DNA from: Acinetobacter chengduensis
GTDB lineage: Bacteria > Pseudomonadota > Gammaproteobacteria > Pseudomonadales > Moraxellaceae
Direction: 5' to 3'
DNA: 64,000 nucleotides
Assembly: GCF_003664645.1 (NCBI RefSeq)
Contig: NZ_RCHC01000004.1
Location: forward strand, 186,001-250,000
Shown: in pieces, positions 1 through 7,725 of the stretch
Position numbering within the stretch: position 1 is the first letter of the stretch
Layout of the letters: each line of letters opens with the position of its first letter
The notes under the pieces: generated by a model
Database searches by the model: none
Seen by the model: the letters and a program-made list of their open reading frames with translations, nothing else
Told to the model about the DNA's origin: nothing
Program-made: the position numbers and the translations under genes

Positions 1-581
1 CAGCTTTGGCCAAGCAAATTGAAGCAGGCGCTCCAAGTGATCTATATTTTTCTGCAGATCAAGATTGGATGAACTATTTACGCAAACAACAAAAAATCCA
101 GCCGAACTCAGTTAAGACTTTACTGTCTAATGATTTGGTACTGATTGGCCCACGCACAAGTACACTCAAAATCAAAACGACACCTGAATTTGCATTTGCT
201 CAGTCATTTCAAGGCCACTTATGTACGGGCCAAATGGAATCTGTGCCAGTGGGCAAATATGCAAAGCAGAGTTTAATCAAGTTAAATTGGTTAAATAGTC
301 TTTCTGGCAGAATTGTCGCAACAGATGATGTACGGTCGGCTTTGGCATTTGTTGAGCGTGGAGAATGTTCGGTAGGTATTGTCTATCGTACGGATGCTCT
401 GATTAGCAAAAAAGTTAAAGTTGTTGGTGTATTTCCTGCAAATAGTCATCACCCAATTGAATATCCAATCGCATTAACGCTACAAGGTGCGCAAAACAAA
501 GATGCTGTGGCGTTCTATCATTATTTAAAAGAGCAATCCGTGGCAAAAAATATATTTAAACAATATGGTTTTAAACTCTAA
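1..581 (+). CDS. modA: Molybdate ABC transporter periplasmic binding protein ModA (5' end missing)
   Basis: The 3' part of a gene entering from the left edge; codons are in frame from base 3 and end in TAA at 579-581. The visible 190 or so residues contain the segment IEAGAPSDLYFSADQDWMNYL, which is characteristic of ModA, and a C-terminal half typical of type 2 periplasmic binding proteins (substitution of a bound oxyanion between two lobes). The protein captures molybdate (or tungstate) in the periplasm and hands it to ModB. modB starts 18 bases downstream and modC overlaps modB, so the three form one operon. The signal peptide and N-terminal oxyanion-binding residues lie outside the window. 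The family call is firm; molybdate specificity rests on family resemblance and on the neighbours. Confidence 0.9.
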   Translation, partial: ALAKQIEAGAPSDLYFSADQDWMNYLRKQQKIQPNSVKTLLSNDLVLIGPRTSTLKIKTTPEFAFAQSFQGHLCTGQMESVPVGKYAKQSLIKLNWLNSLSGRIVATDDVRSALAFVERGECSVGIVYRTDALISKKVKVVGVFPANSHHPIEYPIALTLQGAQNKDAVAFYHYLKEQSVAKNIFKQYGFKL

Positions 582-598
582 AGTTTAGGGTGAGTTCC

Positions 599-1297
599 AT
601 GCTAAGTCCTGAAGAGCTAAGCGCGTTGTACTTATCTGCCAAGGTAGCCATTTGCGCCACGCTTCTGTGCTTACCATTTGCTATTGCCTTAGCTTGGGTG
701 CTTGCTCGGCATGACTTTTATTGCAAATTTTTAGTAGAAGCATTATTGCAATTACCTATGGTTTTACCACCTGTAGTATTGGGTTATATGCTTTTAATTC
801 TTTTGGGTGCTCAGGGCTGGATAGGAAAAGTACTTCAGTATTGGGGTATTCAGTTGGTATTTAATTGGAAAGGGGCTGTCTTAGCCTCCATGATAGTCGC
901 TTTTCCCTTAATCGTGCAGCCTATTCGTCTATCCTTTCAAATGATTAATCAAGAATTAGAACAAGTTGCAGGTTCTTTGGGGGCAAATCCAAGACAAGTA
1001 TTTCGAAGCATCAGTTTAGCTTTGGCATTACCGGGAATTTTGATTGGTAGCATTTTAGGATTTAGCCGTAGTTTAGGTGAGTTTGGTGCCACGATTACCT
1101 TTGTGGGCAATATTCCAGATGAAACACGCACCATACCTATTGCTATTTATTCGCTTATTCAACAGCCCGATGGTGAACAAGCTGCACTACGTTTAGTGGT
1201 GCTGTCCATTTGTATTGCTATGCTGGCCTTAATTGCAAATTATTATATTTTACAAAGCTATCAGCGAAAGCTAGGAGGGAAGCATGCTTCGATGTAA
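599..1297 (+). CDS. modB: Molybdate ABC transporter permease ModB
   Basis: Inner-membrane permease of the molybdate importer, about 232 residues, the usual length for ModB. It has five or so hydrophobic helices, and a central EAA-type loop reads EQVAGSLGANPRQVF with the following SLGEFGATITFVGNIP, a signature of ModB/CysT-type permeases that contacts the ATPase. I prefer the ATG at 599 because a TAGGGTGAG purine-rich stretch lies just upstream. A GTG at 590 in the same frame would add three residues but has no good ribosome site. The 3' end overlaps modC by 14 bases, implying translational coupling. It works with modA upstream and modC downstream. Confidence 0.92.
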   Translation: MLSPEELSALYLSAKVAICATLLCLPFAIALAWVLARHDFYCKFLVEALLQLPMVLPPVVLGYMLLILLGAQGWIGKVLQYWGIQLVFNWKGAVLASMIVAFPLIVQPIRLSFQMINQELEQVAGSLGANPRQVFRSISLALALPGILIGSILGFSRSLGEFGATITFVGNIPDETRTIPIAIYSLIQQPDGEQAALRLVVLSICIAMLALIANYYILQSYQRKLGGKHASM

Positions 1298-1919
1298 CTT
1301 CAATTTCCAATATGCAGACTTTCAGCTACATGCCCAAATCGACATGCAAGCGCAACTGCTGGGCATTATGGGAGCTTCAGGCAGTGGGAAATCAACTTTT
1401 TTAAAAAATATTGTCGGTTTATTACAACCTCAAGATGGTTTTATCGCCTTAAATGAACAATTACTAGATGATGCGCAGAGCAAGTTACATGTACCCATGC
1501 ATCAACGCCGTATTGGGTTGATTTTTCAAAAAGCTTGCCTCTTTCCGCATTTAAATGTGATGCAAAATTTACGATATGCCTTACGCTTTCAAAATGAAGC
1601 CTTGGGCAGATTTAGCTTTGATGAAGTTGTTGATCTTTTGCAATTAAAGGCCTTACTAAAGCGCCGTTCACATCAGTTGTCTGGTGGAGAAGCACAGCGT
1701 GTTTCAATTGGACGTGCACTATTGTCATCACCAGATTTACTCCTGCTAGATGAGCCTTTAACGGGTTTAGACAGTCAATTAAAAGAGCAAATTTTACCAT
1801 TTTTAAAAGATATTAAAGCTCATACACAATTACCCATGATTTATGTCACGCACCATTTAGAAGAACTTCGATATTTGGATGCACAGGTGATGTATATGGC
1901 AAATGGAAAAATAACTTAA
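1284..1919 (+). CDS. modC: Molybdate ABC transporter ATP-binding protein ModC (short form)
   Basis: Cytoplasmic ATPase energising ModB. All ABC motifs are visible: Walker A GASGSGKST near residues 30-38, Q-loop around 82, signature LSGGEAQRVSIGRAL near 132-146, Walker B LLLLDEP near 152-158, and the switch histidine in THHLEEL near 190. A strong AGGAGGG ribosome site precedes the ATG inside the end of modB. The protein is 211 residues, whereas many ModC proteins are about 350 because of a C-terminal Mop/TOBE molybdate-binding domain. That domain is absent here and no remnant of it is evident after the stop. The short form should still be a working ATPase but would lack the regulatory oxyanion site. 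Confidence 0.92.
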   Translation: MLRCNFNFQYADFQLHAQIDMQAQLLGIMGASGSGKSTFLKNIVGLLQPQDGFIALNEQLLDDAQSKLHVPMHQRRIGLIFQKACLFPHLNVMQNLRYALRFQNEALGRFSFDEVVDLLQLKALLKRRSHQLSGGEAQRVSIGRALLSSPDLLLLDEPLTGLDSQLKEQILPFLKDIKAHTQLPMIYVTHHLEELRYLDAQVMYMANGKIT

Positions 1920-2132
1920 GCGCCATCATGATTTAAAAGGGAAGAGTCCGTATGGATTTTCTCCCCATTTCACCCAAATTGCCTAATTAATCTTTTTTTA
2001 TGAATGAACTTGGTGAGGTGTATAAAAATTCGTACTGTTGACCGAAAATGTACTTGTTATGCGCCATAAAATTGTCAATACTCACGCCGTAAATTTCAGT
2101 CTTAAAAACCCTGTTTAAGGTTAGGTCACACT

Positions 2133-4301
2133 GTGAAAGCGCATCCTTTTTCATTATCTCAATTACAACAAGCATTACTGGCCGTTGGCGCAATTTCAGG
2201 TTTTGGACTTGTTTCGACACTTACCCATGCAAATGAAGAAGCACCACAGCAGTTAGATACCATTCACATTAGTGCTTCGAGCACAGAAGAAAGCAAAGAA
2301 AAAATAAATTTAATGGGTTTTAATCAATCGAATCTCATCAATATACCTGCATCGATTAGCCAGATAAATGCCGAAACTATGGCAGATCAACAAGCTAAAA
2401 CACTTGCAGATGTGGTGAAAAATGATGCTACCGTGGGTGAAGGTTATGCTCCAATTGGTTATTACGCTAATTTTGTCATGCGCGGTTTTTATCTGAACCT
2501 TGGCTCAAGCTATTTACTCAATGGTCATTTGCTTCGAGGCGAACAAAATATTGCACTTGAAAATAAACAACAAGTTGAAATATTAAAGGGTATTAGTGCC
2601 ATACAAAGTGGCATGTCTACACCGGGTGGTGTAATTAACTATGTGACAAAACGTCCTGAGCATGTTCGTGCACTAAGTATGGATGTAGACAGCTATGGCG
2701 GACATCGTGTTGCTGCCGACATGGGGGATATATTCGGTGAAGAACAACAATTTGGTTATCGCTTAAATATTGCCAAAGAACAAATACATCCGAATGTTGA
2801 ACACGCTATTGGCCAACGTTTATTTGCTTCATTAGCATTGGACTGGAATATTTCAGACCGTTCAAAACTGGAATTTGATGTTGAATCACAACATCAGCGT
2901 CAACGATCCGTACCAGGCTACCAACTGTTAAACAATAGCACTGTACCCAGTGACGTAAGCTGGGATCATTTACTGGGCTATCAGAGCTGGAGTAATCCGG
3001 TGACCAATACCAGTTTGAACAGTAGCTTAAAATATAGCTATCAAATTAATGATTTGTGGTCAGCTTATGCATCAGCATCACAAAGCCGTACTGTCGTAGA
3101 TGATTATTCAGCATTTCCATGGGGCTGTTATGACGCAATATGTCAAAATACAGGCTTAGGAAATACCTTTGATCCTAATGGCAATTATGATCTTTACGAC
3201 TACCGAAACCCAAATGATGGGTATCTCACAAATCAATTTAAAACTGGCTTAAATGGACAATTTGCAACAGGGACTTGGCAACATCACTTAAATTTAGAGT
3301 TGTCACATAGCTATAAAAGACATGCCCAATATGATGCTGTTAATGAATGGATAGGAACAGGTAATATTTATCAAGACAATATCGATCTTGCACCTACCCA
3401 AGTTGCACTGGGTAATCATTATAAATCTTTAGACAGCAACCAAACTGCGTTAAATATTTCTGATCTCATTGATTTAAATGCAGAATGGTCAGTACTTGTG
3501 GGTGGAAAACTTCTTCATTTAAATGAACAAGCATTTGATGCAACACAAACCCAATTACGTGACACAGATATTCACCGCTTTCTACCTCAATTAGCAGTTA
3601 TGTACCAACCTTGGCAGGGTGCAAACATTTATGCATCTTATGCCAAAGGTCTAAGTGATGGTGGTCAAGCCCCTTGGTTTGCTAATAATGCGTTTGAAAC
3701 ATTAGCCCCAATCAATTCCACACAATATGAGTTAGGTATAAAGCAACAGTGGCAATCTTTACAGTTGAGTGCAGCATTATTTGATTTAAAGCAAGATCAT
3801 CAATATACCAATACGGCTTTGGATTTTGTGAATCAAGGTGAGCAACATAATATTGGGCTAGAACTGGGTCTACAAGGGAATGTTTCACCCAATTTAGAGC
3901 TGGCATCCAGTGTTGCGCTTACCCGTGCACGCTTAAAAGGCACAGATGCTTTTGAAAACGAAGGGCATCAAGCGCAAAATGTACCTAAATTACGTTTGTC
4001 ACAGTATTTGACCTATACAGTTGCACAAGTTGAAGGCCTCAAACTTTTGGCTGGCATGCAATATAGCGACCGTAAAAATGCCAATAAACTGGGCAATGTA
4101 TCTGTGCCAAGTTATACCTTATTTGACCTAGGTGCGAACTATCAATTTAAAGCCAATGGTCTTGAAAACACAGTACGTTTTAAGGTTGATAATCTTTTGA
4201 ATAAAAAATACTGGCGTGATGCTGGGGCTTATTTTGGCGATGATTATTTATTTTTGGGTACACCTCGCACCGCGCAGTTATCTTGGACTGTGAATTTTTA
4301 A
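2133..4301 (+). CDS. TonB-dependent siderophore-type outer membrane receptor
   Basis: A 722-residue outer-membrane receptor that would import a metal chelate using TonB energy. The N-terminus is a signal peptide (hydrophobic run AVGAISGFGLVSTLTHA, cleavage near residue 33). A TonB-box-like segment LDTIHISA follows, then a plug domain with GVINYVTKRP near residue 170, a hallmark of FhuE/FpvA-type siderophore receptors. The protein ends as a beta-barrel with terminal aromatic residue (LSWTVNF). The GTG at 2133 is preceded by AAGGTTAGG and gives the full signal peptide. It lies 213 bases after modC on the same strand, with only a weak imperfect hairpin between, so co-transcription with modABC is possible. 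I see no clear Fur box upstream. The substrate is unknown; a catecholate or molybdenum-binding siderophore is conceivable but is inference. Confidence 0.88.
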   Translation: MKAHPFSLSQLQQALLAVGAISGFGLVSTLTHANEEAPQQLDTIHISASSTEESKEKINLMGFNQSNLINIPASISQINAETMADQQAKTLADVVKNDATVGEGYAPIGYYANFVMRGFYLNLGSSYLLNGHLLRGEQNIALENKQQVEILKGISAIQSGMSTPGGVINYVTKRPEHVRALSMDVDSYGGHRVAADMGDIFGEEQQFGYRLNIAKEQIHPNVEHAIGQRLFASLALDWNISDRSKLEFDVESQHQRQRSVPGYQLLNNSTVPSDVSWDHLLGYQSWSNPVTNTSLNSSLKYSYQINDLWSAYASASQSRTVVDDYSAFPWGCYDAICQNTGLGNTFDPNGNYDLYDYRNPNDGYLTNQFKTGLNGQFATGTWQHHLNLELSHSYKRHAQYDAVNEWIGTGNIYQDNIDLAPTQVALGNHYKSLDSNQTALNISDLIDLNAEWSVLVGGKLLHLNEQAFDATQTQLRDTDIHRFLPQLAVMYQPWQGANIYASYAKGLSDGGQAPWFANNAFETLAPINSTQYELGIKQQWQSLQLSAALFDLKQDHQYTNTALDFVNQGEQHNIGLELGLQGNVSPNLELASSVALTRARLKGTDAFENEGHQAQNVPKLRLSQYLTYTVAQVEGLKLLAGMQYSDRKNANKLGNVSVPSYTLFDLGANYQFKANGLENTVRFKVDNLLNKKYWRDAGAYFGDDYLFLGTPRTAQLSWTVNF

Positions 4302-4469
4302 CATCGTGCTTTGGCATATTACAGAAGCACTGGAATATGGAATGAAGGCCTCATTTCCACTGAAGTCGCACCTTTTGGTGGTATTAAAGAGTCAGGAAAT
4401 GGTCGCGAAGGTTCTAAATACGGTATTGAAGACTACTTAGAAATTAAATATATGTGTATTGGTATTTAA
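4302..4469 (+). pseudogene. gabD: Remnant of succinate-semialdehyde dehydrogenase (gabD), C-terminus only
   Basis: Directly after the receptor stop codon the DNA still reads as the last ~50 codons of GabD. One frame gives EALEYGM; after a small deletion another frame gives [20 protein letters not shown] and then [20 protein letters not shown] before TAA at 4467-4469. This matches the C-terminus of NADP-dependent succinate-semialdehyde dehydrogenase as I recall it from E. coli. There is no start codon or catalytic domain, and the reading frame is broken near 4340. It is a deletion scar, suggesting that the receptor region was inserted into, or a deletion ended within, an ancestral gab locus. 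Confidence 0.85.
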
Positions 4470-4484
4470 ACCGCTATATCGTAT

Positions 4485-4512
4485 GAAATAAGGATCATCA
4501 GATCCTTATTTC
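4485..4512 (+). terminator. Hairpin terminator of the lost gabD gene
   Basis: GAAATAAGGATC and GATCCTTATTTC form a perfect 12-bp stem around an ATCA loop, 16 bases after the gabD remnant stop. The T-run after it is weak. It probably now serves as the terminator of the TonB receptor transcript. Confidence 0.7.
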
Positions 4513-4625
4513 AAGTATTGATTTTATTTACGTTAATTCTAAAACAGTGTTAAGTTGGCCAGTGCTTAGGTACATCACTTTGCCCTTGAATAGGATATGC
4601 AAATAATATAAATGATACGAAAACC

Positions 4626-4656
4626 TTGACCTTGGACTTAGTCTAAGCTTTATAAT
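4626..4656 (+). promoter_or_regulatory. MerR-family-type metal-responsive promoter of the czc operon
   Basis: A -35 box TTGACC (4626-4631) and a perfect -10 box TATAAT (4651-4656) are separated by 19 bases, longer than the normal 17. The spacer holds a dyad, CTTGGACT-T-AGTCTAAG, with 7 of 8 arm positions complementary. An overlong spacer with a centred dyad is the classic architecture of promoters activated by MerR-family metal sensors (MerR, ZntR, CadR, PbrR). The first gene of the operon starts 28 bases downstream of the -10 box. No MerR-type regulator gene lies in the window, so it would act in trans. Confidence 0.75.
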
Positions 4657-4683
4657 TGTTAAAATTTTATTGATTAATTCAAT

Positions 4684-5112
4684 ATGCGTTCTACAACATG
4701 GATAACAGTCTTGGTCGGATTGTTCATGTTCCAAAGTCTTTGGAACGTGGCAGCGGCTTTCTGTGTTCATGAAGAACCAGCTCAAGTGCAACAAAGCTAT
4801 CATTTTGGGCATCATCAAAATACCTTATGCGTTAGCAGTGAAAGTCATTCACAGCATTCAAATCACGACGTATCAGAATCTGTCTCCAAACAATTCAAAG
4901 ACACCGTGAACAATCTGCAAATCGGTGAAGATCATCAAGATCATTTGCCGTCTATGACGCATTTGATTGTGCAGAATCAGCAATCTATTCATTTAGTTCC
5001 ACATCAGACCATTGAGTATTCACCAAAATTTGATTGGAAGAATCTCTATCAAGCGCCTGATTTGCTAACTCAAACACCGCCTCCTGTCTTTTCCCCGCTA
5101 ATGGCGGGGTAG
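4684..5112 (+). CDS. czcI: CzcI-family periplasmic histidine-rich protein of the metal efflux operon
   Basis: A 142-residue secreted protein at the head of the czc operon. Residues 1-25 are a signal peptide (hydrophobic WITVLVGLFMFQSLWNVAAA). The mature part has many histidines, for example SYHFGHHQN, SESHSQHSNHD and GEDHQDHLP, which suits periplasmic binding of Co/Zn/Cd ions. Size, position before czcC and histidine clusters match the CzcI family of Cupriavidus and Acinetobacter metal-resistance operons, whose exact role is poorly defined (a regulatory or buffering role has been proposed). The ATG lies 28 bases after the MerR-type -10 box. czcC follows after 47 bases. Confidence 0.72.
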   Translation: MRSTTWITVLVGLFMFQSLWNVAAAFCVHEEPAQVQQSYHFGHHQNTLCVSSESHSQHSNHDVSESVSKQFKDTVNNLQIGEDHQDHLPSMTHLIVQNQQSIHLVPHQTIEYSPKFDWKNLYQAPDLLTQTPPPVFSPLMAG

Positions 5113-5159
5113 CCTAAAAAATTCCCGCCACTTTTTTTAATAAATGAGTGGGAAAAATC

Positions 5160-6482
5160 ATGTCTTCATATTTTACGGCGTTTAGACGTCTTGGCTTAGC
5201 TGTCGGTATTACGATGGCTTTACAAAGTGCTTTTGCAGAAAATGTCAGTAGTTTTGAGTCTGCATTAGCTAAAGTGCAAAGCTATCAAGCCCAAACTGAC
5301 ATTTGGCAACAACAACAGCAAATATCTGACTTCAATATAAAACAAAGTGGGCTTTGGCAAAATCCAAGCCTCTCTGTAGAGCAAAATGGCTTTGGCACTA
5401 ATCAAGATCAAGAACTGAGTATTGGGATCAGCCAGCCACTGGATATATTTGGTCAGCGTAAAATCAATCAAGCATTAGCAAATACCTCTGCACAGCAACT
5501 ACAGTTGCAACAACAACTCTGGAATGCACAAAGCCAACTTATTGTAAAATTTGCATGGTCACAGCTGGCAATTGCTCAAAATGAGCAATCTGTTTATGCC
5601 ACGCAATTAAAACTTAGCAAAGCGAATTTGGACAGCGCACAAAAACGATATCAGGCAGGCAGTATTGCCTTAGTGGATGTGGAACGTGCTGAAATTGAAA
5701 CTTTAGACATTCAGCGCATATATCAGCAAGCAGTGCTAAAACAACAAACTGCTACTCGCCAGCTTTCAAATTTATGGGGCGAAACTGCTGCACAAATAAA
5801 GCTAGACAATACGGTCACCCCTTGGCCAGAACAAAGTCAAAGTCTGGTTCAGCGTAATTTATCCGAAGATTGGCTAAAAAAATTGTATGCCTTGAATATA
5901 CAGCAAGCGAATCAGCAAATTGAGCATTTAAAAGTACAGAAGCGCTCAAATCCCACCTTAAATGTAGGTATGACCAGAACCAAATCACCAACGGAAGCCA
6001 ATGACACTGCTTTAGTTTTAGGTGTTGATATTCCAATGAATATTTTTAATCGTCAGCAATACGCTATTCCAATGGCGCAAAAGCAACAAATTTTACTGAA
6101 TCAACAACAACAGCTTCAATTAAAACAGCAAATTTTAGATATTGCGAACCATATTCATCAGCTTAAAGGACTACGGGCACAATTTAATGCTACAAGCAAC
6201 CAAATTGGTTTAGCTGAAAAAGTCCAAAACAGAACCTTACAAGGGTTTCAAGCTGGAAAATTTTCCATTACCGAGGTTCAGCAAACGACCAAGCAGTTGC
6301 AAGACTTACGTTTAAGTCAAATGCAGGTTTTGGCGCAAGCTTGGCAGAGTGCCTTGAGTGCTGAAGCACTGAGTATTGGCACAAGTTATGAAGAAATCAG
6401 TCGTTCAGATGCTTATAGTCAGTTAAATAAAAAAGCTGTAGAGGCATCGCAAAATTTAATTAGCACCGTATCTGGTCAATAA
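5160..6482 (+). CDS. czcC: Outer membrane efflux channel CzcC (TolC/OEP family)
   Basis: Outer-membrane component of a tripartite heavy-metal efflux pump, 440 residues. It starts with a signal peptide (AVGITMALQSAFA, cleavage near residue 27). It then shows the long glutamine-rich coiled-coil helices and the duplicated OEP-repeat layout of the TolC superfamily, including the segment QAGSIALVDVERAEIETLDI and its second-repeat counterpart QAGKFSITEVQQTTKQLQDL. I choose the ATG at 5160, preceded by GAGTGGG; the in-frame GTG at 5148 would add four residues. It sits between czcI and czcB in one operon and forms the exit duct for CzcBA. Confidence 0.9.
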   Translation: MSSYFTAFRRLGLAVGITMALQSAFAENVSSFESALAKVQSYQAQTDIWQQQQQISDFNIKQSGLWQNPSLSVEQNGFGTNQDQELSIGISQPLDIFGQRKINQALANTSAQQLQLQQQLWNAQSQLIVKFAWSQLAIAQNEQSVYATQLKLSKANLDSAQKRYQAGSIALVDVERAEIETLDIQRIYQQAVLKQQTATRQLSNLWGETAAQIKLDNTVTPWPEQSQSLVQRNLSEDWLKKLYALNIQQANQQIEHLKVQKRSNPTLNVGMTRTKSPTEANDTALVLGVDIPMNIFNRQQYAIPMAQKQQILLNQQQQLQLKQQILDIANHIHQLKGLRAQFNATSNQIGLAEKVQNRTLQGFQAGKFSITEVQQTTKQLQDLRLSQMQVLAQAWQSALSAEALSIGTSYEEISRSDAYSQLNKKAVEASQNLISTVSGQ

Positions 6483-6495
6483 GGCAGTCAATCAA

Positions 6496-7725
6496 ATGAA
6501 CATAAAACAAGATGGAAAAATATCACAGCCTTTAATCATTGCGATGTTGATTGGCTTAACACTCATCATTTGTACTGCAATTTGGTTTAGTCAAAATAAA
6601 GCGACTGCGGATAATGAGCATGAAGAAGAAAACACAGATGCTAAGGATAAGAGTCAGCAAACTGAAACAGAACATACCGAAGAAGGTGAGCTTCAACTCA
6701 CAGCACAGCAAATGGCTGAACAAGGGATAAAAGTTGCAACTGTAGAACATGGTTTGGTCGAAAATATTGTTAATTTACCCGGTAAATTAGCAGTAAATAC
6801 GGATCAACAAGCACATATATCTCCCAACTTTAGTGGGCATGTTGAGCAAGTCAGTGTTACTTTAGGTCAGAGCGTGCAAAAAGGACAAACCTTAGCTGTG
6901 CTTTCTGTACCTGAATTAATTGATCAGCAAGCCAATTTACGTATGTCAGAAGCCAATTTAAATTTGGCTCGTCAAGATTATCAACGGGAACAAAAGCTAT
7001 GGTCGCAAGGAATTTCAGCCAAGCAGGATTTACAGCGTGCTGAAAATGCTTATCGCCAAGCTCAAATTAGTGTGCAGTCTACACAATCACGGTTACAAGC
7101 TTTAGGGGCAAGTGGCAGTCAAAACGGACGCTTTATTATTCGAGCACCTATCTCTGGTGTCATTAGTCAAAAAGATATTGTTGTCGGTGAAAATGTACAA
7201 TTAGCAGATCAGTTATTTACCATTGAACAGCTAAAAGATTTGTGGCTGGAATTTAATTTGCCTCATCAATATTCCGCACAATTACAAACGGGTCAAAACG
7301 TTTCATTTAAAGTGAATGGTTCAGATCAGATTTATAACGCCAACGTACAAAGTCTCACTTCGCAGGCAGATCTGCAAACTGGCCGATTGGTGGTACGCGC
7401 TAAATTAAAACAGCAATCTGCTGAATTACGCCCAAATGTGATGGTGAATGTGTTGCTGGCAGAATCAGGTACTAAAAAAGCTTTGCGCGTGCAAAAGTCT
7501 GCCTTACAAAGCATAGAAGGGCAAGACAGTGTATTTGTTATTGAGTCTGAGCAAAAAGGCCAAGTTCATTTAAAAGCACAGCCTGTAAAACGTGGACAAA
7601 CTTCAAGTGATGGTCAATGGTTGGAAGTTGTTTCAGGTATTCAAGTTGGTCAGAAATATATTTCTCAAGGCAGTTTTTTACTGAAATCTGAACTGGAAAA
7701 AGACGAGGCCGGCCATGAACATTGA
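6496..7725 (+). CDS. czcB: Periplasmic adaptor (membrane fusion) protein CzcB
   Basis: A 409-residue adaptor linking CzcA to CzcC. An N-terminal membrane anchor (residues about 13-30) is followed by an acidic, histidine-containing linker of about 35 residues (DNEHEEENTDAKDKSQQTET), which could sense or bind metal. A lipoyl/barrel-sandwich domain (HVEQVSVTLGQSVQKGQTL), an alpha-helical hairpin, a beta-barrel and a membrane-proximal domain follow, as in the HlyD/RND adaptor family. The C-terminus KDEAGHEH ends in metal-liganding residues. The stop codon lies 11 bases inside czcA, so translation of the two is coupled. Spacing to czcC is 13 bases. Confidence 0.9.
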   Translation: MNIKQDGKISQPLIIAMLIGLTLIICTAIWFSQNKATADNEHEEENTDAKDKSQQTETEHTEEGELQLTAQQMAEQGIKVATVEHGLVENIVNLPGKLAVNTDQQAHISPNFSGHVEQVSVTLGQSVQKGQTLAVLSVPELIDQQANLRMSEANLNLARQDYQREQKLWSQGISAKQDLQRAENAYRQAQISVQSTQSRLQALGASGSQNGRFIIRAPISGVISQKDIVVGENVQLADQLFTIEQLKDLWLEFNLPHQYSAQLQTGQNVSFKVNGSDQIYNANVQSLTSQADLQTGRLVVRAKLKQQSAELRPNVMVNVLLAESGTKKALRVQKSALQSIEGQDSVFVIESEQKGQVHLKAQPVKRGQTSSDGQWLEVVSGIQVGQKYISQGSFLLKSELEKDEAGHEH

